Part shown: positions 23,147 to 35,480 of the stretch, in pieces
Layout of the letters: each line of letters begins with the position of its first letter
Position numbering within the stretch: position 1 is the first letter of the stretch
Position numbers and translations under genes: made by a program
Assembly: GCA_948099385.1 (NCBI GenBank)
Contig: CANUEZ040000107.1
Location: 3,906,001 to 3,970,000, forward strand
DNA: 64,000 nt
Reading direction: 5' to 3'
Source: Fasciola hepatica
Taxonomy: Eukaryota; Platyhelminthes; Trematoda; Plagiorchiida; Fasciolidae
The notes under the pieces: model-generated
Told to the model about the DNA's origin: nothing
Databases searched by the model: none
What the model saw: the letters and a program-made list of their open reading frames with translations, nothing else

Positions 23147-24991
23147 TTAGTGTGCGGCGTGCTCTTGCTCTGAAGAACTCGCCACCAAAATATCATCCAG
23201 GTATACGTGGACATTTTCCGAACCACGAGTTGCATTGTGCATGAACCGTTGAAAGGTCTGGGCTGCATTGCTGAGTCCAAACGGCATTCTCAGAAACTCG
23301 AACAGCCCGAAAGTCGAAGTGAGGGCAGTTTTAGGGATATCGGCCTCTGCTACCGGGATCTGGTTGTACGCACGAACTAAATCCATACGGCTGAAGACGG
23401 AGCAACCTGATAAAGACGAAGTAAGGTCCTGTATATGGGGAATCGGGTATCGGTCAGGGACGGTGACTTTGTTAAGCGCTCTGTAATCACCACAGGGTCG
23501 CCAGTCGCCACTAGACCTAGGGACCATATGAAGAGGGGAAGCCCAAGGGCTGCTAGAAGGGCGTATTATACCCAGTTCTAGCATATGTTCGAATTCAGCC
23601 TGTGCAACACGAAGCTTGTCTGGTGCTAACCGACGCGGCCTACTGAACACTGGGGGTCCCTTAGTATCGATATGGTGAGTGACACTGGTCGTCACTGCTG
23701 GGAGAGGCCCGGCCTGCCGAAACATGGCCGGGTAGGCGGCGATGAGTTCGCTATAAGGTTCGTGTGCCGGTGGTTGAACGTAAAAGGGCGTGACGTGATT
23801 CACTCGCGAATTATGACCCGCAACAGCGAAAGTGGTCTGACGATCCACCACTCTGCGGCGCCGTGCATCAACTAGCAAGTCAAAATGCTGCAGGAAGTCA
23901 ATGCCTAGAATTGGGTACGGGACGTCGGCGATGAAGAATACCCAACGAAAATTACGCTTCAAACCTAAGGTTAAGGTGAGCGACGGCTGGCCAAACGTTG
24001 GGATGTCCGTGCCATTGGCAGCGCGTAGTGTTTGGGCCTGCGGCGTGCTATTGTCGTCTTTCGCTCTGGGGAGGACGCTCACTTCGGCACCGGTATCTAC
24101 AAGAAGTAAGTTATTTGAAATGATGTCCCTTACGTTCAAAAGACGACTGTTTGTCTGATACCCGGCTTCGTGGGTCGCCACCACGGGCCGGGGGTTGTTT
24201 CCCTGATGAGCACCGGGAAAAGTACACCCTCGTTCGCATCGTTTGGCTCCCTCACCAAAACGACCGTGGTATTTACAATACCCCTTTTTTGAAGAGCCGA
24301 AACGTCGTCGCAATGACGGACTATGGCGCCTAGGTGAGCGTGCGCGGTGCCGCTCCTGTGACCCACTTCTTACTGCTAAGCGTTGCAGGCTCGCGTCAAT
24401 TCTAGAAAAAACTGACGCGAGGTCGTTAGATGTTGGCAGGGCAGGCACCGTTGTGACGGAGGACCTGGTTACTCCAGCTACAGCGGGGTTGTATCGTGAC
24501 ATAATGTCATCAGCTATTGCTGCAGTTTTCTCCAGTGAACGCTTGCGCGTGGCACTAAGTAAAACTGGGATGTTGTGCGGCAAACGCTGCAGCCAAAGTT
24601 CCCTTAAGAGCGGGTCCTCGCCTACCGTCGGTCCTCTCAAGCGCTGCATCTCACGCAGCAGTTCGGAGGGCTTCCTACTTCCAAGGTCAACGTTTTGAAG
24701 TTGTTGCATACGTTGGTCCTGCGTTGGGGTCGTGTGGGCAATGACGGCCTCCTTTAAGGCCTCATAGCTTCGGGAAGAGATTATTACGTCCCTTACTTGC
24801 AGCGTGACCTCCGGCGGGAGGCGGCCTGCTACCCACCTGAAACGGCTGGCGTCACTGGTTATACGGCAGTTTTCGAATTCTAACTCAACCGGCGTGAACC
24901 AGAGTTCTGGATCAGCAGGCGTGAATGCCGGTATGTGCAGCGTGATCGCCCCAACGGTGGGGTCTGAGCAGGATTTCCGTTCGGCAGACAT
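23147..24991 (-). CDS. Gag, protease and RT segment (614 codons)
   Basis: Residues 1-230 are Gag capsid-like, with DPELWF near 27-32 and an arginine-rich stretch at 215-231. The CHCC zinc motif follows (Cys239, His242, Cys252, Cys256; CX2HX9CX3C), which is diagnostic of the CsRn1 clade and binds genomic RNA. The aspartic protease has [13 protein letters not shown] at about 296-308 with catalytic Asp299. The RT carries [11 protein letters not shown] (497-507), [10 protein letters not shown] (536-545), the MPFGLSNA block (569-576) and the catalytic YLDD at 597-600. The frame ends 14 residues after YLDD at a TAA, where family members continue. It would be translated in the cytoplasm and processed in virus-like particles. 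Confidence 0.93.
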   Translation of the reverse strand: MSAERKSCSDPTVGAITLHIPAFTPADPELWFTPVELEFENCRITSDASRFRWVAGRLPPEVTLQVRDVIISSRSYEALKEAVIAHTTPTQDQRMQQLQNVDLGSRKPSELLREMQRLRGPTVGEDPLLRELWLQRLPHNIPVLLSATRKRSLEKTAAIADDIMSRYNPAVAGVTRSSVTTVPALPTSNDLASVFSRIDASLQRLAVRSGSQERHRARSPRRHSPSLRRRFGSSKKGYCKYHGRFGEGAKRCERGCTFPGAHQGNNPRPVVATHEAGYQTNSRLLNVRDIISNNLLLVDTGAEVSVLPRAKDDNSTPQAQTLRAANGTDIPTFGQPSLTLTLGLKRNFRWVFFIADVPYPILGIDFLQHFDLLVDARRRRVVDRQTTFAVAGHNSRVNHVTPFYVQPPAHEPYSELIAAYPAMFRQAGPLPAVTTSVTHHIDTKGPPVFSRPRRLAPDKLRVAQAEFEHMLELGIIRPSSSPWASPLHMVPRSSGDWRPCGDYRALNKVTVPDRYPIPHIQDLTSSLSGCSVFSRMDLVRAYNQIPVAEADIPKTALTSTFGLFEFLRMPFGLSNAAQTFQRFMHNATRGSENVHVYLDDILVASSSEQEHAAH

Positions 24992-25227
24992 AGCGATTAC
25001 TTTATGGAATACAGACGGGAAAAGAAATCAACGACCAATGGGGCACTATAGTCTTCGCGAAAAAAAATCGCGACGAATTAGACACACAAAATATGTATGG
25101 ACGAAAAAAAAAAGTTATTTGGTAAACCAACCAAAAAATTCAAGATAGGGAAACAATAAAACACACAAAAACGTACGCAGACGGGACCTTGAACGGTTGA
25201 AAACAAGGAAACTCACGTGACCTGGGG
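24992..25227 (-). other. Leader between primer site and gag
   Basis: About 236 bp, AT-rich and without an open frame of note, between the primer-binding site and the gag start. It is the expected location of packaging signals, but none can be named. Confidence 0.5.
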
Positions 25228-25245
25228 ATCACGTCGGGCTCACCA
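25228..25245 (-). promoter_or_regulatory. Primer-binding site complementary to tRNA-Trp
   Basis: In element orientation it reads TGGTGAGCCCGACGTGAT, three bases after the 5' LTR. It matches 17 of 18 bases of the complement of the animal tRNA-Trp 3' end as I recall it. A tRNA-Trp primer is a known CsRn1-clade trait. Confidence 0.85.
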
Positions 25246-25248
25246 ATT

Positions 25249-25557
25249 TGTAAGGTTGGTTAGACCTTACTTTGCGGTTTCCTTAGTAAACGCGTGCTTC
25301 GGCCCTTTGTTCTGTGTGGACCACCTGCACGTTACTGTAATGCTCGGCACTGTACGAATATGTTAACCAGAACAGTATTCTCCGCGCTCCGTGAGAACGA
25401 GAAGGCGATTGGGAGAGATAGTGGTTAGCGTATACTTCAGGAGTGTGCGTGAGAGCGTGCGCAAGAGCAACGGTCAAATGGCATCCGCGCTTGGCAGTCA
25501 GCGTTCAGTTAAACAATAAACGTGGTAAAAGTATGAACGAAGATGGCAACCGCTACA
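25249..25557 (-). repeat. 5' LTR of the CsRn1-like element
   Basis: 309 bp partner of 20129-20437, differing at three positions. On the minus strand it lies upstream of gag and would contain the promoter. Confidence 0.95.
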
Positions 25558-25561
25558 ACAG
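25558..25561. repeat. Target-site duplication, right copy
   Basis: ACAG adjoining the right LTR, equal to 20125-20128. Confidence 0.8.
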
Positions 25562-26598
25562 AGCTCCAAATTTCCACTCCAGGGAGCACGTACGTTGTGG
25601 AATGTGACACTGTTCTGTATACTCAGCTCTCAATTGCAATCGCTGTCAGTATCGCAATACCGGACCCATCAGCCGAAAAAACTGCATCTTCACTGTTTGG
25701 CCGTGCCAGTGCCAGACCAAAAGTACTCGCAAATTCAAAAGTATCGAAGCTTTCACAAAGTCCATGTTTCTTTGGTCTGACTGATGTTTTTGGTGGGGCA
25801 AATAAAAGAGCTGAGAAGAAAGAACACAATCTCCATAAACTCAAAGGCTAGAGGTCTTCGATTGGTACAACCCTGTCCAAGTTAATCCTGCCCACGTACG
25901 CCTTCGAGCCCCTTCCCAATCCGTCAACCCAAGACTTAGTCAAGGCTGGGCGTTCCGTAGAATCCATTGCCTTGGAAATCGTGCGAAGGATCGGCAACTC
26001 AAGAAACGCTGTTGTATTTTATGTACCCGACAGAATCCTCGTTGAGGAAGTAAGACGTGGCTTTTGAGGTGCTAATAACTCAACGCTGCTCGGTATCTAT
26101 TAGCTCACAATGCCTCTATTCTGCACCAGGTCCCACCACATATACTTCCCTCACCACATCTGTGATTTTGAACTAGAAAATCCAGTGTCATTTATCTCAC
26201 TTAGCGTGGCTCACTAACTGAACTCAACACCCAGTTATGACGTCACAAATTCTGCCCCCAACCCTATCCCCCAGCTGTTTCTTCAGCAATTTCATGCAGA
26301 ACTTAGTCATTTTTCCTGCTAAAAGACTACTGTAGGAGAAATACTAACTTTCCCATTGAACTTTTTAGCTACACTTATGGGTTTCCTTTTTAAGTCTCAC
26401 GGTTCATAGCCTCAATTTGTCTTAGGGATCAGCTACATCGAAGAGCCCGTGCTCCACTTTGTTCTTCTTTCCGTTAACCGTGGATCCTCAGCTGGGCAAC
26501 GCGCATACTGCGTTTCTCTATCTCATTTCTCCTGCCACAGTCGTTTGCGTCTGACCGCTTTCGCGTGACCAGTCTGATGATCGCACCCAAGTATACAG

Positions 26599-26599
<1 letters not shown>
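25562..26599. other. Right flank of the LTR element
   Basis: No gene recognised. A plus frame running to 25851 begins inside the LTR and has no known domain. The remainder is unassigned. Confidence 0.4.
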
Positions 26600-26632
<33 letters not shown>

Positions 26633-26835
26633 GTATTGTAATACACACTTATCATATATATATATAATGTTATATATACATATATATACATTTATATATA
26701 TATTATACATATATCATATAAATGTACTATATATATTATATATATTACACATATACATATATTATATATATTTATATATATATATATATATATACATACA
26801 TATTTATATACATATATACATATATGTACATATAC
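26600..26835. repeat. AT/TATAC microsatellite array
   Basis: Begins with a run of about 15 TA dinucleotides (26600-26629), then interrupted (TA)n, TATATAC and ATACAT units to about 26835. Simple-sequence DNA able to form hairpins. Its length is likely variable. Confidence 0.95.
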
Positions 26836-29800
26836 CTTGGGTATGCTCCACTCACTTCTCTCCTCCTCCTTCATTAGATCGTGCCACTTTACAACATAAT
26901 TTGCATACACATAATAATAAAATAAAAAGATCTTTTCGCCCTGTAGTGATAGGTGCGCGCCCTCACTTAATTCCTGTCTCAGGCTAGAACACAGCCGTCC
27001 CATCCTGCAATTTTTGCGCGTTTCTCGTATGCTGGAGTCTTGCCACATAGGCTACCATGCCTTAGCAACTAGGCCTCACTTCTCTGCGGATATGCTGATG
27101 GTAAGTAAAGACCCTACTCCAACCCGAATCCGTATACATCTGATTTCTCATGACCCCGCGGAATACCAGCAAGTTTGCCTTCACATGAAAAATCCCCATA
27201 TTGACACCCAGTGTTTTCCTTCTTCTTCTTCACTGTTTGCCGTCCTCGACCACAACTGGTGAACCGACCAGACTGCCACCTTCCTATTTTCCCATTCTTC
27301 TTCCAGATCATACCTTCTACCATTGTTTTATTCCTGGTTCCCAAATGGACATCCTCTCCTCATCCACCACCCACTTGATATCTCCCCAAATCTCTGCTAT
27401 CGCCCGACTACCTAAGAAGTCTACCAGTCTCCGTCTAGGGATCCTTAATAGACCGGCCCACTAGCCGAACAATAACTAACTGTTCAGATAACAAAATGTA
27501 CGTTTTCCGGTTTCCATTAAAACGACAATCATAACCCACAGCTGGGACACTCTCCAGACTTCCGCACTCCTGATCTCCTCAGATCGCTTTGGTTACTTGG
27601 TCAGCCATCGGCCAACTCGACGTTAATCCCGGATTACGGTACCAGCTAGACGATTTGATCAATGGTTTAAACCTACACTCCTGCCTGTTGACGTTATATG
27701 GGGCACCTTACACGGAGTAACAAACCCTCATGAAAGTCTCACCGGATCGCAGAGGTGGTTCCCGATACCAACTATCAACCCACATCCGCTCAACTTCTAT
27801 TCCCAATAATCAATTCCAACGGTTCAATTCTTTCCGCGCTGCAGTACGAAACCAATGACCGGAACCCAGCCTTCGCCGCTCTCCACTTCGTCAAACCAGC
27901 CCCTTTTTACCTACTACCCTCAACATTGTACCTGCCATCACCTGCAACCAAGGTATTTATAAAATAGAATACCTGCCATCTGCAGCCAACCAGAATTCGG
28001 CTAATATTTTTTATATCGCATATAAAGAAAAAACATTTACCTTTGCACTCTTCCAACTTCTGCCTAGCCGCACCAGTAGCGTTTGTCTCCACTAATCCGT
28101 TTCTTTGAAGGCTCTACCGTGAAGGTCCGTTCGGCGTCCATACACCATTCATGCTCTTCAAAGGTTTACTGAAATCCCTCTGAAGCTTTTTGCCATATGA
28201 CATTGAAAGCACCTGCACAAAAGTTCCGTTTTATTACCACATGCTTGCCCACAATTTATTACCTAAAGCTGGACCAATGTTTTATAACTCGCTGGCATCT
28301 CTGACTGCACGTTGATAGCCCCATGCGTACTTCACTTTTAATCTTGTTCTTTGGCATCTATTCCCCCCGGGTACTCGTTAGCGACCGTCCAATTATCGCT
28401 TATATCAGCAATCCCACGTTTGTCCAGCTATCTACACCGTCCTCCCCGAATTAGAAACCGATTTACGATTCCAGCTTCAACCATTACCACTTTATTTCAC
28501 TCAAACACCACGTAACTTTACGGGTGTATTTCGGTTGCTATGTGATTCATAAATTTATAAATTGTGAATACATCACACTGACATGTACTCCTATATTCTC
28601 TGATCTTGTCCAGTGCATGGGTATTGACCACAGTCAAGAAATATACAATTAAATTAATTTACATTAAATTAAATTAAATTTATCTATTAATACGACACAC
28701 CATCCCTGCCGGTGCGTTCGGCTACGAAAGAAAATTCATCTCAAATCTTGTCCACAGCCTTTCAAATTTGTTGACCAGGAACCCGCCAAGCAGTTCACTA
28801 AGACCCAATCAACCATTGCTTCGTGAATCCCTTTCAAAAACATTACGATTGCTGCCGAAAAAGCCCCACGGCGAACGGTATTCGCCAGGTCCGACAGCAC
28901 GTTTTCACCTTCGCCAAGAATTGTCCACCCTCAGCTATCTGCTACTTCGCAGCCTGACGATGTGCAATGTGCATGCAGTACCAATTTGACTCCAAGCTTA
29001 CCAGAAAATCTATCTCAGTAGTTCGGCGTTGACTTAGATATATCCATTTTTACCTCGCCTCGCCAGCCACTGCCTAAGAAACCAAGAAGAGTAGAGTATA
29101 CTCATGGCAAGCTGTCTCCCCCCTGAGCTTGCCAAATCGATTCCGCCACTGCCTATCACCGGAACGTTGGCCACAAACGATGACGGCTTGAATAGCCCAA
29201 CCAACTTTAAAAACCAGAATTTCTCAGTCAGTCAACTGAGGCACCCTTTAATTTTCTGCTATATCTCGTCAGTCGGCTTCAATGGCAGTTCAGCAACTTG
29301 CGGTGCCTAGATCACCTTTTAAACCGGCGAAAAAGTTTTACTAGGTGAAATACACATTGATGACACTACGGTCGGTTCTAACTTACTCAAGAAGCCACAC
29401 TTCTAACTGCTGAGCACCGCAGGCGGAGCAACGCAGAGTGCAAAGACGGACGAAAGAAAGTTAGTCAGAACCTTTCTCCCACTGAAAACGGCCGTCTACT
29501 AGTTGCACCGTACATACCATCCAGCCAAACTTTTTCCGTATCTTCTAGTTATCATCCTCATAAGGCTGTTTCAACTAACATCCGGACCTCTCCGGTGTTA
29601 CTACCCTTCATACCAAGTGATTGCTTCAGTGTTTTACACAACCTCTACTGTAACCTGAGTAATATTTTCCCACATGAGTCGCCCTCTTTCTATCATCCAC
29701 TTATCCCGCCTAACCTGAATATCTTTCCTACGGCGGGCCACTTGCAGCAGTACCGTCGACCTTCCGGCCGCTGTGCCAACCAGCGCCCCTATATCTCACT

Positions 29801-30382
29801 TCCGTTTCACACTCCCCCTAAAGGTTACGGTTCTTCAAATCATTGATGTAAAGAGTGCACCTGTGTCACCTTCCGCATTAGGGCATGTTCCAAAGTATCT
29901 GATGCTATCACACTTTCCTTGTCCCTTCCACTTATTGGCTACTTATCCCTCTGTCCTCATACTTCTTTTTCTCAGCCGCCAGTATACACCGGTGGCAGGA
30001 CACTCAATAGCTACCCTTTACAGAGTTGTTATGCTCTAAGTAGACTTACAAGCCGCCGACCTCCTTCAAGTCCAACGGCCCCAGTCGGCACCAGTCATAT
30101 CCGGCCTAGCCTAGCAACCGAGCTGACTCCCTCTCTAGATGAGCCCACTCGGTTTATTTCACCGTCCATTGTGTGTCGTATTCCTTCGTTCACCTTACTG
30201 ACTACTGTGTGTTTTTGACCCCCTCAAGCCATCCCATAAATGTGGTTCATCCATCCCAGCCTTCCTGCTCAACCGCATATCAACTTACTACGAGTCCTTC
30301 AACTAACAAACTTCCCACCCGTGGCGAATAATCTGGCTCCGCCCTAGGTGCTTTAGCCTATATAAAGCACTGTCGTTCCTCT
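26836..30382 (+). other. Pyrimidine-rich sequence upstream of LINE-A copy 2 endonuclease
   Basis: No recognised domain. The plus strand is C/T-rich with many Pro/Ser/Leu-rich short frames, like the LINE-A tail. By position the part near 30382 could be the ORF1/5' region of LINE-A copy 2, but I see no zinc knuckle, PHD or coiled coil to prove it. Confidence 0.4.
28640..28690. repeat. Short ATTAA-type tandem repeat
   Basis: AATTAAATTAA followed by repeated ATTAA/TTAAA units over about 50 bp. Confidence 0.8.
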
Positions 30383-31288
30383 TTGACCAAGAACAAACCA
30401 GCTAAACTTTCTCTACTTTTCATGGATGGCCGGTCCCTTATTAATAAATTTGGCCCACTACAAAGTCTCATACCTTTGCTCAGCCCTGATCTTGTCCTCA
30501 TCACTGAGATTTGTCTACCTTATTCCGCCCTACCTGCCCAAATCTCTTTGATTGTTCAACAGATGCTCAATAAAAGCAATTGCCGCCGAGGCAGCGGATG
30601 CTGAATCTACGTCAAGTGCAGCTTGAATACAACCTGTTACAAATATCCTATGCTGAATGCATAACAGGACTCTTCATGGGTCGACGCTCAACCTGCTCAC
30701 ACGCGCCTGTACACACGTTGTGTGTACAAAGTTCCTAGTAGAGCTGTTTCTGACTTAATACCCATCTTTATTGCATCTTACTACCCATGACATTTACCCC
30801 TCGGAGCTAAGCTGATCACTGGGGACTTTATCGCACCCGATATCAACAGAAATACGCTCACCTCCCCGCACCGCCCATTGAATCTCATCTCAAGCATTCG
30901 AGTTGGACTCTGGACCCACAACATTCTCACCCCGACCAGTAGGAATAACATACTAAGTTTAGTCTTCATTTTAGATCCGTCCAACGTGGAAACAAACATA
31001 CCTAACCACTTCCCCGGAAGTGATCATTGTGTGTTTTCGTGTAATTTTAGTGCCCCCACTTATAACAACATGCACGGCTCGCTCGACTCTCCGTTTCCTC
31101 ATTGGGAATGGCAGCGACTCACCGAAATGATTCGCTCCATGGGGTGGGGCGACTACCTTTTGACTCATGAAAACCGGACTGCTGCGAGTCTGCTGTATTC
31201 TGAACTTCTTCACGGTTTAGGTCAACTCGCTACTTGTCGACCCCCACCCCCCACAGCGGGTCTGATGCCCTCACGTCTTTGCAAATAA
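30383..31288 (+). pseudogene. LINE-A copy 2 endonuclease, broken
   Basis: The segment 30383-30604 carries MDGRSLINKF and LSPDLVLITEICLP, matching the N-terminal NxRSLxNK and PDxxxITExWL motifs, with the catalytic Glu of ITE kept. The segment 30878-31288 has NNILSLVFI and GSDHCVFSCNF, the C-terminal LDLVF and SDH motifs. The middle (30605-30877) is frame-broken. The Asn of NARSL is changed to Asp/Gly here. It would have nicked the target DNA. Confidence 0.82.
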
Positions 31289-33088
31289 AAAGCCAAATGA
31301 TTCCAGCATTGTGCAGAAATTCTCATGACTTTTCCGTCTCATCCTCCTGCGTAGGCTCTCTAATAGTATTCGAGTCATTACTGAAAAACTCTACATGAAA
31401 CAGGAGGCTTCTGCCCTCAGCCGGCCGGATAAAATGGTCCGGATTCCACGTGTAATCAAGAACGGAAACACACACTCTGGTCCAAGTATTTCATACCTTC
31501 TGTTACCAAACGGCACACAGGTCACTAATCCCGATGCGATCGCCGAGGCTCTCAGCTAGGTCTTCTCCTCTTCCACGACTACTGACTCTGAAAATGCTCG
31601 TACTCTACTTATTCCCTTTACCGCATCCATTCTGTCCGATATATAATGTACGCTCGGTGAAATGTTCGATTCAGACCGTAACGTAAAACCCTCATCCCGC
31701 CCCGGCTTTGGTAAACTCCACTAGCACTGCTTCGACTTAGCGGGTCTGATGCCGCCATTTTATTTCTGAATATCTCCAACTTATCTCTGTAACTTGGAAT
31801 ATTCCCGTCACAGTGGAAAACCTCCACTATTACTCTCGTGACAAAAGCGTCTCACTTTGATCCTTAGAATAACCGACCGATTAACCACATGCCCGTGGCT
31901 TCTAGAATATTTAAGCGCTTGGTTAAAAAACGCATCTATTAATACCCATTGTCTAATAACTTGGCACATAAAGGCCAACGTGGCTTCCTTAAAACTCGGT
32001 CTCGCAACACCTGCCAGTTTGGCTTTTTCAACATGGTCACTGCAGCTAAAGGCAGTAGGAAATGCCTAGTTGTCATCTTGGACATGACTAAGGCACCTGA
32101 CCACCCTTCCCACTCGTGGCTCCTGAACCAGCTCGAAGCCTTTGGACTAAAATCCCCTATTCTCAACTGGCTCTATTCCTATCTTTTCTAGGGCAGCCAA
32201 GTTGTCTCAATCGACAACCGTCTCTCACAACCCTCCCCCGTTGCCAGTGGTGTCAGTCCAGCAGGCTTTGTAGAACCACTTGCGTTCCAAATGTACATTA
32301 TTGACGTCTTCCCTACGATACGCTACGGTACCACATTCGTATTTCCGTATGACATAAAGTGTTTTTATGAGTTCCTACCCCTGAACCTCAATGACTCGAT
32401 TCCCTGTATACAGTACGATCCAAAACGCCTTGAACAATAGTGTCACTCCTGGAAAATTGAATTGCGTGTTCAGAAACGGAGCTTTATGACCCTACGCTAG
32501 CAAGTCTTCCCGAACCCTTTTACAAAACTCCCTTATTACCCACAACCCATCCGTACGAGTTCTCTCGTTGCTTCACTAGTGCACTTTAAACTTCTCGGAA
32601 CACTTATCTTTTCCAGCCGCCGAGACTAAATCATTGGGATTTCTAAGCAGATCTCTCGTCCTGCATGATAAAACTTTCTATTGTATCTGCCTTATGTCCG
32701 ACCCTGCCAGGAATGCGGCCCTATCATCTTCACTAACACCCTCCAAACCGACGAAGTAACTTCAGAGAATGTACAAAGCCGATTCACGAAACAGCTGCTT
32801 GGCTATCTCATCACACTCAGATATAGCGACCACTTTGCCGTCCTCCACATTGAACCTCTTTGGCTGCACATTATGGGACTTCACCTTTGCTTCCTTTATA
32901 GGCTTATTCATTGCCTGGCGTTTTCTTCCACTGGCACTCCATGTTGTCATAACACCCACTACCTCAGTCACAGAGACCTGCGTCTTTTTATTCCGGAAGC
33001 TGAGCTGCTAAAATATTCCATACTTGCGAATAAACTCCCCATTGAAATTCGTCGATTTGTTCCTCCATGCACTTCAAAACATCAGTAG
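31289..33088 (+). pseudogene. LINE-A copy 2 linker and reverse transcriptase, broken
   Basis: After the endonuclease, the linker contains RVITEKLYMKQEA and LLLPNGTQVTNPDAIAEAL (about 31380-31560), typical of LINE EN-RT spacers. RT follows: KPSSRPGFGKL (about 31690), QRGFLKTRSRNTCQFGF (about 31975), VVILDMTKAPDHPSHSWLL (about 32068; the KAFD palm motif A with its catalytic Asp partly kept), SPILNWLYSYL, and an SGV-like turn near 32250. The C-terminal segment 32681-33088 has YVRPCQECGPI and SRFTKQLLGYL, then LHIEPLWL. At least five frame changes or stops are present. Confidence 0.85.
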
Positions 33089-33879
33089 CACATTACCTCA
33101 CCGTCGACAATGCCCTGATGTTAACTGACACTAACATATCTGAGGCTCGTGCTTTTGAGTTAGGACCTGACTTCTAGCTAATCTTCAGGCCTCATCCTAC
33201 ATGCACTTCTCCTCCGAGAAACATCTTACACCCTGGCAAGTCCTGAACCCCACAATTCCCTCCTTATACAAGCTCTCTCAATAACCCAGTCAGATGCTAT
33301 CAGTTGTCATTCAGCTCTAATCGCTGTCCTCACCGTTCGGCCTATAAATGTCCCCTGTCCCTCGACTCCGCTCCATTGCATGCTCAGTTAATTGGCATTT
33401 GTCTATTCACACTCAAGTCTGCTCATTTTTGATTTCTAGACTGATTACTAGATCACGCCAAATTTCAGGTTGGTGTGATACTGGATCCTTAGACCTAGCC
33501 TTTGTTATTGTAAGGGCCAGTTCCCCTCTTGCTCATTCAATCCTCTACTCAGGTTCTACCATGCATTTTCGTTACATCTTCCCCAACTCCACAGCTGGCA
33601 CCAAAGCCAGACTGCAGATCCTTTCTACTTTTATCTCAGAATTTACCCATCAAGTAATGTTTTGCCCATCCTATCCCACGAGCGCCAGTTTGGCACATTT
33701 TCTCGCCGGATATATAAATTAGACCATCGACACGGTGTGATGTTCGCACCTCACACGATTTCTTTCCGAATGGTTTTGATATTTGGAACTCCAGCAACCA
33801 AGCAACCGGATCTCTGGCTACTCTACTGTACGCACTACCACAACTCATCCTAATCCCAACGGTGCGGGACGCTGTGGGA
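33089..33879 (+). other. LINE-A copy 2 post-RT region
   Basis: Non-coding or decayed stretch between the RT C-terminus and the tail homology; equivalent in length to 6180-6995 of copy 1. The plus frame at 33348-33722 has no recognised domain. Confidence 0.45.
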
Positions 33880-35480
33880 TCCACTGCTTTGGCTGGTGCA
33901 CATCGGGCATGCAGGAAGTCTAGAACCATGTTCGGGCTCAGCTGGGTTTGTGGACTGCACCCCTTGTCACAAAAACGGCTTTCAGGTTAGGTGTCCATCG
34001 CGCGGTCAGTCCCGCCAGCCAGCACCGCTTATGGTTTATGGAACCTCATCGTCAAGCTCGTACTGCTGCTGCAAAAATGTCATCTCGGCTGCCCTATCCA
34101 TTGGTCCTAATGCTCGTTTTCGCAGTATCAATCGATCTGTGTCTCTTAATCTCGTTGCACCGCCTGGCCCATTCATATTTTTGCATCTCAGATACATTTA
34201 TCATGCATATTTTCCGGTACCATACCTCAGGGTACCTGACAGAATGGTCTACCAGTGGTACACTTGTCGTCCACCTGCAATAATGTCACCATTTCGTTTT
34301 ATTCATCTATGCTATCTTCTTGCTATTTCTAACATCGTCGCATTCGAAGTAGCACCCGCTTTCATTCCGATCTGTCGCATACTGTTCTTGTAATTGCCTC
34401 CGCTGGCATCACGCCGTCAAGGTTTCCAATTATTCATCTGTGCTTTTCTTCAGTGGGTTTTGTCAGCTTACATTCCCTCGCGACCTTGTTGATCATATAT
34501 GAATTCCTGGGCATCTTGCTTCCATGCCAGCTGCACTTGATTACTTATCTTATCTATGAAGCCGACTTTGCTCGTCACTGGGCTGTGCGACCGCCTGAAG
34601 TTCAAATGTAGTTTCAACTGCCTTCTCCACCGACTGTTTCATTTTGTTCTGGATCTTATGGCCCGTTCTTGTTCCCATCACCAGACACTTTGGTTCAGTG
34701 GCTGACGCTCTTCCGTTGCCGTGTTACCTGTCTATCAAAACAGTTGTCAGGTCAATTAAATACCCTCTACTCCATTATCGTTCCTGCATGCTGTTCGACC
34801 CTGCAACTGCTGTATATCGCACTTCAAGTTGATTTACTGTCATAATTCAATATACTTGTTGTTACTCCGTGACAAACCTATACAAATGAAATAAACAGCT
34901 GAAAACTTACTGGCTCATCGCTGACCATTTCCTCCATCAACGCTCTCGGAAGCCCTCACTCTATCCATCGGAATTGTTGGTCTCTCTCATTGTGATTGAT
35001 TACGCCGGCATCTCACCAGCAAATTCTACCACTACAACGGCAGTTGATTCATGGCATTCGATGTCTGGAGATCCATTCTTTTACATCTCTGAGTTTTCGA
35101 TCCACATATTTTCACACCCTGCTGCGTGCAAACGACTCTTTGAGTTACCATTGATGAGTTTCTTTTTCCTCTTCCTCCTTCATTTTCTGGCTGATATGCT
35201 TGATTCATCAAGAATTTTTGTTATTGTGATTATTCCCGTTACTATTTATGCATTTACTCCCCCTTTCCAACCTACTTCAATCCTCGGCAGCCGATTCCAC
35301 CACTTGACCCCGACCTTCAAATTTGCCGGGCATTATTGCAGTTTTAGCCCACCTCACCTCTCTCTTCAATAGTCTGTGCACACACATTGTATCCTTTTGT
35401 GTGTTCCGATTATGGCGTCACTCGAGTCATGTGATCATGCCCCTTAGCATCGTTTGTGCGCATTCAAAATGTACCACTTT
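33880..35480 (+). repeat. LINE-A copy 2 non-coding tail
   Basis: Diverged homologue of the palindrome arm. 33880-34060 aligns to 370-540, 34185-34320 to 1084-1210, 34735-34860 to 2443-2560, and 35315-35480 to 2990-3150. It contains two related sub-units (about 34190 and 34740), which confirms internal tandem duplication of the tail. Confidence 0.75.

Larger units (their letters stand above)
21106..24991 (-). pseudogene. gag-pol polyprotein of the CsRn1-like element, interrupted
   Basis: One Gag-Pol frame, as usual for CsRn1-type elements, starting at the ATG at 24991. It is open to an in-frame TAA at 23149-23147, just after the RT YLDD block. It resumes in the same frame until a TGA at 21643-21641, after the integrase catalytic core. 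The integrase C-terminus then continues in another frame (about 21625 to 21106), showing a small indel near 21625-21645. The rest reads cleanly and has all catalytic residues, so the damage is recent, in line with the young LTRs. Readthrough or a sequencing error at these points cannot be excluded. Confidence 0.92.
20129..25557 (-). mobile_element. CsRn1-like Ty3/Gypsy LTR retrotransposon (5429 bp)
   Basis: A structurally complete element in minus orientation. It has 309 bp terminal repeats starting TG and ending CA, a 4 bp ACAG target duplication, a primer-binding site three bases inside the 5' (right) LTR, and gag, protease, RT, RNase H and integrase in the Ty3/Gypsy order. The Gag CX2HX9CX3C motif together with a tRNA-Trp primer site are hallmarks of the CsRn1 clade known from liver flukes and relatives. 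The LTRs differ at three positions, so insertion was recent. One in-frame stop and one frameshift interrupt pol, so this copy is probably not autonomous. About 670 bp lies between the integrase end and the 3' LTR. Confidence 0.95.
30383..35480 (+). mobile_element. LINE-A copy 2, CR1/jockey-type, decayed
   Basis: Plus-strand element with endonuclease (about 30400-31288), linker, reverse transcriptase (about 31650-33088) and a non-coding tail to about 35480. The RT C-terminal motif LHIEPLWL is shared with copy 1 (LHIEPPWI), and the tail from about 33880 is a diverged copy of the palindrome arm. Many stops and frame changes indicate an old insertion. It contains the first endonuclease motif that copy 1 lacks. 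The tail is about 0.8 kb shorter between unit A and unit B sequence than in copy 1. Confidence 0.85.

Noticed and set aside
25543..25851. 102-codon frame starting in the LTR and running into the flank
   Set aside because: It runs opposite to the element, starts within the LTR by chance and has no recognised domain.
26600..26987. Tyr/Ile-rich open frames through the AT repeat
   Set aside because: Produced by the microsatellite itself.
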